This document shows positions 35,445 to 46,211 of a DNA stretch of 64,000 nucleotides, piece after piece. Each line of letters opens with the position of its first letter. The first letter of the stretch is position 1. Both the position numbers and the translations under genes were made by a program. Origin of the DNA: Chimonanthus salicifolius. Lineage: Eukaryota > Streptophyta > Magnoliopsida > Laurales > Calycanthaceae. The notes under the pieces were generated by a model. The model was not told the origin of the DNA, searched no databases, and was given only the letters and a program-made list of their open reading frames with translations. Location of the stretch: the NCBI GenBank assembly GCA_013350335.1, contig CM023539.1, positions 23,367,043-23,431,042 of the forward strand, written 5' to 3'.

Positions 35445-37292
35445 TGTTAGTGCCTCAGCTTGGACAAGCCCCTATGTTTGTCAATTCCATGACTCGAAAA
35501 GAAGCACTTGATGGAAGCTTGAAGACCCAAGATGATCAAGAGTAAAGATCATGCTCCATCGGATTGAAGCTCATCGTATGGTAATCACAAAACATGCATT
35601 ATGGCTATAGATGACTTTAGGTGGTACCCACATCTTAGGGAGGACTATCCCTAGGCTTAGAAGAACAAATGGTTAAAATCATATGAAGCCTAGTAAGGTT
35701 GCTTGACAGTGAATTGGAAGCAAACATGGAAATATGAATTATTTTCACTGTCAGCACGACCAGTCGTATCTCACCGACCCCTCGGTGCAGTCAGGATCGA
35801 CCAATCATGGTCAAAAACTGGTCGGCCCTGAATGACATAGATTCTAGGAACATTGAACTGTCATTCTGGGTATGCCTCTGATCGAGAGTCTCGTTTGCAC
35901 CGACCCCTTGGTGAAAGACTGAAATACCGCTTGTAGTCAATGACTCCTCGATCAAGATCTTGAGTTCTGAAACCTTGAACTCATGTGGACTCTCAAAGAA
36001 ACAGACATATCGGAAATCAAAGACCGATCGAGAGTACCAGGACCGACCCCTCAGTAATGGGAGAAAGGTCGTTCTGGGTATCACGTTTCTAAGTTGAAAC
36101 TACTATCAAGCATGTCGCACCAAAATGAGCTCTCTTGTGTGGACCGACCCCTCGGTGCCATAAGCATCGACCCATCGGCGACAACGACATAGTCGAATGG
36201 GAAAGAATATTACAGTTGAGAGTGCACTTAATGCACAACGGTCGGAATTGTAACTGGTAACATTTCTAGTCACCGATCCCCTCGGTGCGACCGACCTGTC
36301 GGTACATTACCGTTGCTACAACTGGTTGCATTCGCTACATAAACCAACCGTTATGTAACCAGTTGGTATCATTCGGAAGGATCAGATGGACCCCATCTTC
36401 ACTAGTGAACTTAAACAAGGGCCAACAGAAGGATCACTCATCTCACTCGTGCTTACACTTGAGGAATCAAATACAACCAATCAAATGGATTGAGTTGTGA
36501 GAGAGAGAGAAGAAGGACAAAAACTCATAAACAACCAATCTGAGGATTGAGTTTCAAAGTGAGAAGGAGAGAACCATAAACTAGAAAACCCTTTGTAGAA
36601 CTAGTTTTGTTGACACCCTAGGACTGTGATTGCTAAACGACGCCTACGAGGTAGAGTGTCGGCATACATGGGTGGGATCTCGAAGAAGCACACATCAGAA
36701 GAAAGAACTTCAAAGGCAAATGCTTCTTCGTTTTAATTTTCTTTAAGACCTTTGTTCCGAAAGTGGATTAAGGGGAGATACCCCGGAATCACTATAAAAA
36801 ATTGTAGAGCGTTGTCTCTGGTATAGAGGTGGGTGGAACTCCCGGCCAAATGGATATGTGGAATTCTTATTTGACAGTGGTGGGTGAAATTCCCAGCTGA
36901 TTGAGTGCAGGTGGAATTCATACTCTAATTGTGAGGGTGTAAGTCTCCACTGAGTGGATTTTGGGGATAGCTCAAGGTTGAGCGAGTCCTTACAGTGGAT
37001 GTAGGTTGACTAACTGAACTACTTTAAATTGGTCTTGTGGTGTTTGATTCATGTGTGTTTGTATTTACTATTTAAGTACTCTTCTTAACACATATTACTT
37101 TGTATATTGATTATCTCATTATACACATTGCGCATAAGCATTAATAATCAAAGTTTATGTAAAGGGTCATAATTTTAGTGTGATCGCTTAAATAAATTAT
37201 CACACTAAACAAATCTCTTGATAAACATTCCGCTGCCCTTTATATAATCAAGAAATTTGTGAACACCATTAAAAATGGGATTGACCTATTCC

Positions 37293-37339
<47 letters not shown>

Positions 37340-37401
37340 TCCTCCTCCTCCTCCTCCTGGGTCAATATGATGTTCTAACACTTTGAACATGGGAACTTTT
37401 A
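35445..37401 (+). repeat. 5' LTR of element II
   Basis: Opens TGTTAGTGCCTC. The end is AACTTTTA instead of AACTTTCA. It carries many CACCGACC/TCGGTG near-palindromes (for example near 35776, 35899 and 36144) and, near its end, a long C-run. Confidence 0.85.
37294..37358 (+). repeat. 43-base C-run followed by (TCC)n
   Basis: C at every base from 37294 to 37336, then CTC/TCC triplets to about 37358, at the site where related LTRs have 5 to 11 C (for example 35376-35386, 26050-26055). It is either a strong local expansion or an assembly artefact. Confidence 0.9.
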
Positions 37402-37403
37402 TT

Positions 37404-37415
37404 TGGTATCAGAAC
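37404..37415 (+). other. Primer-binding site of element II
   Basis: TGGTATCAGAAC, one base off the standard TGGTATCAGAGC, two bases after the LTR end. Confidence 0.85.
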
Positions 37416-37467
37416 CTGGTGCTCTTGAGGAAGGATCTAACCATCCGAGTTGATCAGTGTTAGAACG

Positions 37468-38180
37468 ATGGCTATAAGTGAAAGCCATGATATTTCCAAG
37501 ACTCTGTTTTTTATGAAAAATGGAATGAAGAACTATAAAATGTTTTCATCATAAAAACATAATTGGAAATAGGTGAATAGAAAGCGGTCTGTGCCTATGG
37601 AAGAGGTATTGGATAAACCCAACTTCAGTGACCACTCAGCCCTAAGACCAAAACTGCTTGGACTAATGATGAATTAGCTATGCACGTAAACCAAACATAT
37701 ATAGCATTCATTAGTGTTGTTTCATGATATGCTATCAAAATATTCAAAAAACATGAAACAACAAAAGAGGCTGAAAGAATCCACTGAAAAATTGCCTCTT
37801 TTAGCTTAGTGGATAACATCACGTATCAATAAATTTGTGTGCTGAAAAATACAGGTGATTGATTAAATTCATCCATTGAAAAAATCCAAGCTATATCCTT
37901 TAAGAGAAGAAGAGGATGGAATAAAAGAACTTGATGAAGGTAGTATCCTCCAAGTGTCCTACAAGGCCATGTATCGAGATGTTTAGAGACCAACATCATG
38001 GTACAAAATCTGGAATGTGGAACCATATGATAAAATGGGAAGGCACCCATGGCTAAGACCAGATTTAATAAAAGGGCATCACTCGATTGTGGACTTAGAT
38101 TCCAAGTCTCACAAAGTAAGTTCAAATGTGAGAAGGGATACCACTGTAGGTGTCACATTTGAAACATGTTTTGGAATAAT
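37468..38180 (+). pseudogene. Gag remnant of element II
   Basis: The ATG at 37468 opens the copia-type Gag start (residues MAISESHDISKT). It is followed, through frame changes and stops, by recognisable Gag segments: WTNDELAMHVNQTYIA near 37655-37700 and KIFKKHETTKEAERI near 37735-37780. A badly damaged zinc-knuckle-like stretch lies near 38110-38170. It is shorter than the Gag of element I, with most of the middle gone. Confidence 0.65.
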
Positions 38181-39055
38181 TGTGTATCTTACATTCGATC
38201 CATGTTCTTGTTTGATTGTTGGATTGATCTATTGTAAGATATGTGTTGTACATATTGGTATGCACTCTTGTATTGGAATATACATATCGTATTTCATTTC
38301 ATATGCCAAGTGAATTGTGCATCTTTTGGAAATGAATATATTGTGTGCATTACCTCATGTATAAGGTATGTATGTGATTAAAACTAGTTTAATATACATA
38401 CACAGTGTCATTTCATTCCAAAATTCTAAAACTTACTAATCCTATGTGGAATGAAACATGCTCTATGTCGATTAAATGGATATTTTGTTTTGGTGTGACC
38501 TAATGATTGAATAATTCATTTAAGTACCTACTCCTTTCAAGAAATTAGAACTGTCTTGAAAGAATGGTAGAACTATTTATCATGTTCTGGGTAATAACAT
38601 GATAATAGGCATAAGAGCTGTGTGTGAAGGGTTGTACCTCATTCCTGTATGCTTGATCAATACTCAAATCAGGAAATGAATGTATGACTAATGTGCTTTG
38701 AGTTTCATTCCAATGTACATCAATCTGTAAATTATGTGCAATGAATTATTTTCATTTATGTACTGCCTTGCTAAAGCCTAGAAATGACGCATCTTATGAC
38801 ATCACACTCTTGGACAATATACTTAACTTGCTGAATTAAATGTGTCCAAGAATCTTGGATTGATTTGGATCCAGAAAAGAGATCCGTAATCCATGGTTTG
38901 TATCTACTTTAAGAAGGGTGAATCGAATCTTCATATGGTATAGATATGGTGTGAATGTATGTATTATCACTGGCATTAAAAGTTGTATAAGTAAAGATTG
39001 AAGAACTATGAACATCACACCCAGTCTTCCTTCATAACCCAGGTCGAAGGATAGA
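38181..39055 (+). other. Element II interior where pol is missing, no gene
   Basis: AT-rich, with no coding frame supported on either strand and no pol motif. It ends at the target site CTAGT of the nested solo LTR. Confidence 0.5.
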
Positions 39056-39060
39056 CTAGT

Positions 39061-41850
39061 TGTAATGCCCCGCCCTTTTTCACTCGCCACAAATCAGAGT
39101 ATATATTTTTTTTATAAATAAAGAGTGAGAGAGAGCGGGAACGTCATGATGCGGGCTAAGTCCGAGTTTCCAAAACCCGACCCTTAACTGGCCACCATAT
39201 CGTGTGCGTGGACTAAGTCCAGTTAAACAGTTCACACACTTACAATTAATTCTGGAAATATTATATGGATAAAATACTATCCATATCCATGATATTAATA
39301 AGCAAGGAGGCCAATCACTATTAAATCAGTTGAAACTTAAATCTCCAAAATATCATCAAACCATAGCAAAATAATCTAAGTTATTACAATCCCAAAATTA
39401 ATAGTTCTCCCAATACAGCAATTCAAAATCAATTAAGTAAAATTAGCATAAGCTGCCCAAGCTCCTATGCTTGGCTTTTTTCACGTCCCATGTTCTTTCC
39501 ATTCCCTGTTCCATTATCTATAGGGTAGAAGTAGGGTATTAGTCAACGCGCCCAGTAGGAATTTCAAATAGGGTTATGTACACATAGGATCAATATAAAA
39601 ATCAAGATAAGCACATCATATCCAAAACTGTAAAACATCCATAGTACTAAAACCAGCGCATGATAATCATATCGAAATCAAGTAAATGTATGTGTCATGT
39701 CCTGGGTGTCATATGCCAATGATCTCTCAACCAATTTCCATATCAAATCACAACACAAATCATATCAATAGTTTCTTTGATAAAATAAAGCATATCAAGG
39801 TGTTCCCTTGGCCATTTATGTCCGCAGTGGTTTGTGACGGCACCACCAGGTCACTGTTATACCTCCCCACGTATGTTAGTCGGAATTACAGATGGAGCGT
39901 GGACTCCTCTCTCTGCGCAGGGTTTTTGGACTAGTTACCCTGGAACTCTTTGGCCCAAATTACACCGTACCCCTATCTATCAATCCCGGACAAGGCCAAA
40001 ATATCAATGGTTCACATAGCTTCTTTTAAGCTAGTTTTTCAAGTCCCAAGTCATGTACGGACAGCTCATAACTTAGCTTGTTGTCCTATGTACTTCCTTC
40101 CATGCCATGCATGAGATTATGAATGCAATAATGCCATTTCATTTCAAATCACATGTTACCATCGAAAAAAGTTCATAATCATATACATTTATTTAATCAA
40201 AGCAAGTCATCATGTTTGGAAAATCAGCAACACAATAAATATAAGATCCAAATGTATTTTAATAAGGTAGGAATCCTACCAAAGTCCAGTATACTATCTT
40301 TGCTGTTTTGTGAAGATACCGTTCAACGATGACATTACAACGAATCGCTAACCCTTTGTGAAATCTCTTTACCTTAATGAATTTAATCACATACATATAT
40401 CAATTTGATTATCCATTTAATTTCCATCATCCCTATACCCTTCCAGATAAACTGAAGTTTCTGGAAAATATTCAAAAAATTAAACTTTCAATTCAGTGGA
40501 CTGAATCAAGGATTCAATCGACTGAATCATGCCCAGCTATAGTTGTCTGCCTTACTGCAAACTTTCAGTCGACTGAAATACACATTCAGTCTGCTGAAAC
40601 CCAACTTAGTACTGTGTATTCCTTGACTCGCTACTTTTCAGTTGACTGACTATTTGTCAGTCTCTTTTGTTTGCATTTTTGGCTTGACACTTCATGAAAT
40701 TTACTCCTAACATTATTCAAATATATTTAACATCATCCATATAACTTCTAGATGGATTTATTCTACCCACTAGCCAAGGCCAGGATCTTTTCTCTAATTC
40801 ATTCAATCTTGTACCATTACAACATGGTTTTGTATTCGACCCTTTGGTCATTTGTTTTCAACATATATCCATATCTTGAATGGATATCTAATTCAGTGGT
40901 CTTAACAACACTTGGCCCTCTATTCCAATCTAATAGGGAACCCATGGGTTCAACCATACCATGGCCAAAACCATGGTTTCCCCTATTCTTAATCCATATT
41001 GTTTTCCAACTCAAAACATACCTTTTCCATTCTCCTTCTTTCTTTTGCTCTGTCTTTCCTTCTTAATCCTTCTCCTTCCTTGGTGTTTCACTGATCCTCT
41101 AAGCGTAGAGATGGAGAGAGAGAAGAGAGAAATCTCTTTGTTTCAATGGAATAGAGTCGACCAAGGGGTGTGAGTAGCCCCTTGGTTGTGTCCCTTTGTA
41201 ACAGCCCATGTCCATTCATCTTCCCATTTAAGTTTAGTCTAACCAAGGAGTCCCTTGGTTTAACCAAGAGGACACTTGGCTTAAGCTAAGGAGTCTTTCC
41301 ACCTTCCTAACGTATGCATGGGTTTCATCTCCATTGAGATGGAAACCCTCCATCTTCCCATCTCAACTCATTTCAACTCAAGTAATTAATCTTGAACTCT
41401 AAACTTGAACTCATTCAATTGGACTCACTTAACTCAAGCAACTTTAATTCTTTTACACTCAACACATGTACTCAATTTAATTTGAACTCAATTGGGTTCA
41501 CTCAGGGTTGACCAAGTCAACCATGACATAGCTGGCCATGCATGTGGTGACATGGTCACCAAATGGCACGTAGGTCCCATCCTTCCCATGTTACTTACAT
41601 GCCACCTCACTTGATGAGGTGGATTTAATGCATTGGGTCTTAATTGGATAGTTGACCCAATTAAATTAACCTTACCCATTTACCTTAAAATCAGGTCATC
41701 TATGACCCATTGGATCTTAATTGGGTAATTGGCCCAACTCCTTACCCATCTAAGGTCCATTTCAACCATCAATATTAAATTCAATAAATTTGTAATTCAA
41801 AATGGACCAAATCCAATATATTATAAGTGATGAAAATTCGGGGTGTTACA
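39061..41850 (-). mobile_element. Solo LTR, gypsy family B, copy 3
   Basis: Perfect 5-bp duplication CTAGT at 39056-39060 and 41851-41855. Ends are TGTAATGCCC and GTGTTACA. It is the shortest of the three family B LTRs (2.8 kb) and is clearly alignable with copy 2 outside the palindrome array. Orientation is taken as minus for the reason given for copy 1. No gene is inside. Confidence 0.9.
40488..40665. repeat. Array of CAGTCGACTGAA palindromes
   Basis: Five copies of TTCAGTCGACTGAA-like palindromes start near 40492, 40511, 40566, 40585 and 40637. The best is at 40566. The flanking sequence on both sides aligns with copy 2, where a different palindrome fills the gap. Confidence 0.85.
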
Positions 41851-41855
41851 CTAGT

Positions 41856-42247
41856 CGGAGGTACAAACAGGTCGGTACTGTTAGAATTCAGAACACTGAC
41901 TGAAAGGGGAAAACATCATAAAGGGAGACAAGTCGATACATATCGACATATCAACACAAACAGGTCGTTAGTCACGACCGGTCGGTATATCAGAAAAAGT
42001 AAGTTAAAAAGGTCTCTTTATGCTAAAATGATAGATCAGTTCAAATCATCATTTCTTCTCCCGCTAAGCTCTGGCGATTTCCCTCTCCCATCCCGTGCCC
42101 TAGACCAGCCATTAGGACCTTCCGGAGCAAAATCTCTCCAGAAAACCTTAGGATTTTTGCTTCCTTCACTTCCAGAAGCAAGGGTGTCACGGTGTTTGTG
42201 AGATTTAGTGATCGGAAAAGTCTTGCTCAGCTTTTCCCCCTGCAACT
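41856..42247 (+). promoter_or_regulatory. Palindrome cluster and leader before the element II 3' ORF
   Basis: Between 41856 and 42000 several LTR-type motifs are packed together (AGGTCGGTACTG, GTCGATACATATCGAC, ACGACCGGTCGGTATATC). A leader then leads to the ATG at 42248 and shares the phrase GTGCCCTAGACCAG with element I (28540 and 42096). A promoter function is inference. Confidence 0.5.
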
Positions 42248-42592
42248 ATGCCGAAAAAGGAGACAACTAAATCTCGATCTTCGACCATCGGAAGAATCCC
42301 TGAGTCCTGGCCCCTTTTCCTCATGAGATCACTTAGGTTCGTACAGGATGTTCTCGAATCTAACACTGTCGGCTCTGCTCAGAAGAGTACCCCTTGCAGA
42401 AAGACCCCTGCCTCAAATGTTGAATCCAACCTAGGAGCTGCAAAAGAAATGATCTTAATCGAGGATCTAGAAGAGGAAGCAGAACGTATGTCTGAGGTAT
42501 ATTTGAGAGAATTTCAATTTCCTCGACAAAGGAATATCACTCTTGATGAAAGAGTTTCCTCGCTTGAAAGGAGAATGGATGACCTTGAATAA
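42248..42592 (+). pseudogene. Small 3' ORF of element II
   Basis: An open frame of 114 codons. The N-terminus is basic (residues MPKKETTKSRSSTIGR). The C-terminal 45 residues are charged and heptad-like (EEEAERMSEVYLREFQFPRQ, then LDERVSSLERRMDDLE), probably a coiled coil. The frame continues after the TAA for about 30 codons with further stops, so the original product was longer. The FPRQ-N-L-ER pattern matches the end of the element I ORF (YPRQVNDSLNNKV). It has no recognised family. Confidence 0.55.
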
Positions 42593-43290
42593 TTAGTATA
42601 CGAGATCAAGGTGGTTGTCTAGAAACTCCACGGAGAGGATATTGTTCCTAGATCTCAACGAACATCTTTCTCAGATGAACCTGATTAGGATAGTTTTTCA
42701 TGTCCCATGTTTATATATCTTGAAAAACTATACTTTTTGATATTTTGACGCCCCCTTTTTCCTAACCATATGTACTGACTGGTTTAAATCTCGATGTCTA
42801 CCTACTAATCTTGGTCAATTGAATGACAAAATGGGGGAGAAATTAGTAGAAGCTAGAAGACATCAAAGCCAATGGACATAGGGAGAATTTCTATGCTTGG
42901 AAGTTTGGGAGATCAAACTTAAAGAAGATTGGGGGAGAAATCTTCTCAATACTGATAGCTTTGGATAAGCTATGGGTAGTGTTAGTCACTAGGAAATCAA
43001 GGAGTATGGAGGAGCTTCATTACTAATCGTATTTAGTCCATGAATGAATATTTATATTTTGGGACTAACCCCTCTAATGATTTTCTAGTGTTGTTTGCTT
43101 ATGTACTTGAACAGGAAAATGAAATGGAGTGAGCTGAACAAGAATATGCGAAGACCATAGTCTTGTTTTTCATTTTAATATGTACATGAAATCAATGTAG
43201 TATTTCTGTATTCAAATGTGTTGTAATAAGGGTGGGTTTGTAAGTGGGTTAGCTTTTAGGTTTTGTCATGAAATTGACAAAGGGGGAGAT
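42593..43290 (+). other. 3' noncoding region of element II with hairpin and polypurine tracts
   Basis: The hairpin stem ATAGTTTTTCA (42690-42700) and TGAAAAACTAT (42721-42731) is identical to that of element I. GGGGGAGA tracts lie at 42831-42840, 42929-42940 and 43281-43289, the last abutting the LTR. No gene. Confidence 0.75.
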
Positions 43291-44934
43291 TCTTAGTGCC
43301 ACGGTTTGGTCAAGCCCCTATGTTTGTCAATTCCATCACTCGGAAAGAAGCACTTGCTGGAAGCTTGAAGACCTAAGATGATCAAGAGTAAATATAATGC
43401 TCCATCGGATTGAAGCTCATCGTTATGGAAATCACAAAATAGGTATTATGGCCATAGATGACTTTAGGTGGTACCCACACCTTAGAGATGACTATCCATA
43501 GGCTTAGAAGAACAAATGGTTAAAATCATATGAAGCCTAGTAAGGTTACTTGACAGTGAATTGGAAGCAAACTTGGAAATATGAATTATGTTCACTGTCA
43601 GCATGACCACGTATCTCACTGACCCCTCGGTGCAGTCAGGATCGACCCATCGTGGTCAAAGACTGGTCGGCCTGAATGACATAGGTTCTAGAACATTGAA
43701 CTGTCATTCTAGGTATGCCGCTGATTGAGAGTCTAGTTTGCACTGACCCCTCGGTGAAAGGCGGAAACGACCATTCGTGGTCAATGACACCTCGATCAAG
43801 ATCTTGAGTTCTGAAACCTTGAACTCAGCTGGACTCTTGAAAAAACAAACATATCGGCAATCAAAGACCAACCGAGAGTACCAAGATCGACCCCTCAATA
43901 ATGGGTGAAGGTCGTTCTGGGTTACAGGTTTCTAAGTTGAAACTACTATCAAGCATGTTTTTACACTAGAACGAGCTCTCGTATGGACCGATCCCTCGGC
44001 ACCATAAGTGTCGACCCATCGGCGACAATGACATGTCGACCGGAAAGAATATTACCATTGGGAGTGCACTTAATGCATAACGGTCGGAATTGTAACGATA
44101 ACATTTCTAGTCACCGACCCCTCGGTGCGACCGACCTATCAGTACATTACCGTTACTACAATTGGTTGCATTCGCTATATAAACCAACCTTTATGCAACT
44201 AGTTGGTATCCTTCGGAAGGATCAGATGAACCCTCATCTTCACCAGTGAACTTAAACAAGGCCAACAGAAAGATCACTTTCTCACTCGTGCTTACATAAG
44301 GGTATCAAATACAACCAATCAAATGGATTGAGTTTCAAAGTGAGAAGGAGAGAACCATAAACTAGGGAACCCTTGGTAGAACCAGTTTCCTTGACACCCT
44401 AGACTGTGATTGCTAAACGACGGCTACAATTAGGAGCGTCAAGCATGTTTTTACACTAGAACGAGCTCTCGTATGGACCGATTCCTCGGCACCATAAATG
44501 TCCACCCATCGGCGACAATTATATGTCGACCGGAAAGAATATTACTGTTGGGAGTGCACTTAATGCACAACAGTCGGAATTGTAACGATAACATTTCTAG
44601 TCACCGACCCCTCGGTGCGACTGACCTGTTAGTACATTACCATTACTACAATTGGTTGCATTCGCTATATAAACCAACCTTTATGCAACTAGTTGGTATC
44701 CTTCGGAAGGATCAGATGAACCCTCATCTTCACCAGTGAGCTTAAACAAGGGCCAACAGAAAGATTACTCTCTCTCTCTCGTGCCTGCACTAGGGAATCA
44801 AATACAACCAATCAAATGGATTGGATAGTGAGAGAGAGCGGAAGGATGATGAAAACTCATAAACAACCAATTTGAGGATTGGGTTTTAAAGTGAGAAGGA
44901 GAGAACCATAAACTAGGAAACCTTTGGTAGAACC
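43291..44934 (+). repeat. Truncated 3' LTR of element II with an internal tandem duplication
   Basis: Starts TCTTAGTGCC (TG changed to TC) after the polypurine tract. A segment of about 490 bp is tandemly repeated: 43949-44438 and 44439-44934. The two copies are very similar except that the second keeps about 60 bp (near 44825-44885) missing from the first. The LTR then stops abruptly at a junction with unrelated sequence, so its last several hundred bases and the right target site are gone. Confidence 0.85.
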
Positions 44935-44935
44935 A

Positions 44936-45346
44936 TAAACTGCCGAACCTCATTCTTTGGTTTTTGACCCTCTTTTTAATCCTTATATTATTTTAAACAA
45001 TGTGAGTCAATCATCATTCATTTTATTCCATTTCTTAATCTAATAATCCCAAGTTAGTCATTTAATCTTTAAACATACATAGATCCATAAAATCATCCAT
45101 GGGGTTCAATATCCTTTTACCTTAGGCATTTTCTTATTTTTCTTAATCCATCCATCCAATCATAATCATAGCATGGGTTTTGCCATTCATTATGGCCGAA
45201 CCCATGATCCCGTATGTTTGATTATTCCTCCCTCTTACAAGTTCTTAACAAGGATTCATCAAAACCCTTAAAATGTTAGACTCATGGATTTGACCATATC
45301 TTGGCCGAATCCATGATGATCCAGATTAATCTCATGGTTGTTTTGT
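44936..45346 (-). mobile_element. Family B gypsy LTR fragment
   Basis: Contains the family B signature ATGGCCGAACCC (near 45192), TTGGCCGAATCC (near 45301) and CATGGGGTTC (near 45097), like 13205-14665. It probably belongs with the minus-strand pol end at 45389-45905: pol end followed by LTR is the correct order on that strand. Both outer junctions are abrupt. Confidence 0.6.
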
Positions 45347-45419
45347 TTCAAATAAATAGTACAAATAGCTCAGGATGAAAGTAGGGCTTCAAATAAATAG
45401 TACAAATAGCTCAGGATGA
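45347..45419. repeat. 32-bp direct repeat, two copies
   Basis: The units 45347-45378 and 45388-45419 are identical (TTCAAATAAATAGTAC, then AAATAGCTCAGGATGA), separated by 9 bases. The second copy contains the stop codon of the minus-strand pol fragment. Confidence 0.9.
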
Positions 45420-45905
45420 GCTGTTCTCATTTCTGACTCCAGTTCCCAAGTGGCTTCCTCATTACCGTGTCGATCCCATACCACTTTGATGAACGGAATT
45501 GCTCTGCTTCGTAACACCCTTTGCTCCATATCAATTACTCGGACAGGCCTCTCAACGTAAGATACGTCGATTTGCACTTCGAAGTCTTGCACCTTCAGCA
45601 CGTGTGATGGGTCAGGGTTGTACTTCCTCAGCATGGAAACATGGAATGCATTGTGCAGTCCTGACAACTGTGGATGAAGTATCAGATGATAGACCACTTC
45701 CCCCACCTTCTCATGGATTGGGAAGGGTCCGCAAATCTAGGTGACAGCTTCCCTTTTCTTCCAAACCTCACTGTATCCCTTTCGAGGCGGGCCTTCAAGA
45801 ATACTAGGTCTCCCACTTCAAACTTAAGGGGTCTTCTTCTTCTATCAGCGTAGCTCTTCTGACGACTCTGTGCCGTGAGTAGATGCTATCGTATCGTGTC
45901 GTTGC
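45389..45905 (-). pseudogene. Chromovirus integrase C-terminal tail (minus strand)
   Basis: Read from 45905 down, this gives the end of a Ty3/gypsy integrase: YADRRRRPLKFEVGDLVFLK (near 45845-45785), KGKLSPRF, then FHVSMLRKYNPDPSHVL and the chromodomain-like tail with VKVVWDRHGNEEATWELES (45480-45420) and HPELF. It has one frame change near 45720. It is similar to but distinct from the tail of element G (52140-52557). It is cut at 45905, where the G LTR resumes. Confidence 0.8.
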
Positions 45906-45991
45906 CATCTCCGTCCCTTTTTCTCTATTGTATTATTAAAAAAAAAAATATACTCTGATTTTAAACATTGGGAAAAGGGTAGGGCGTAACA
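45906..45991 (+). repeat. Last 86 bp of the gypsy G 5' LTR
   Basis: Matches 56040-56132 of the 3' LTR (CCATCTCCGTCC, TCTCTATTGTATTATT, ACTCTGATTTTAAACATTGG). Most of the LTR between 22728 and here is missing, beyond what the insertions explain, so a deletion of about 2.8 kb is implied. Confidence 0.85.
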
Positions 45992-45993
45992 GT

Positions 45994-46005
45994 TGGTATT
46001 GGAGC
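45994..46005 (+). other. Primer-binding site of element G
   Basis: TGGTATTGGAGC, a slightly degenerate form of the TGGTATCAGAGC site, two bases after the LTR end. Confidence 0.8.
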
Positions 46006-46211
46006 GAATGTTGGATGAAAGCATAAGTGGAAACTCCTTGAGTCAATTTCAAACAAGAAATGAAATGTCCCACGAGTGTGATGCAAATCAAAACTAGGGT
46101 TGTTTTCCCCCAATGAAATGATGAAATAAAATATAGAGTTTCCCCCGTGTCATCTTTGGGTAACTCTTGTGATGATCTAGTGAATAAAATGTGATTCAAA
46201 TTTTCCCTAAC

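Larger units (their letters stand above)
35445..44934 (+). mobile_element. Element II: Sirevirus-like copia element without pol, 3' truncated
   Basis: Layout: 5' LTR 35445-37401, primer site, gag remnant, palindrome cluster, 3' ORF, hairpin, polypurine tracts, partial 3' LTR. The left flank is TCTCT (35440-35444); the right target copy is lost because the 3' LTR breaks off at about 44934. No pol domain is recognisable. It lies 10 bp from element I and holds a nested family B solo LTR (39061-41850). Confidence 0.8.

Noticed and set aside
42248..42592. The element II 3' ORF as a retroviral-type envelope gene
   Set aside because: It has no signal peptide, membrane segment or cysteine pattern, so an envelope function cannot be supported.
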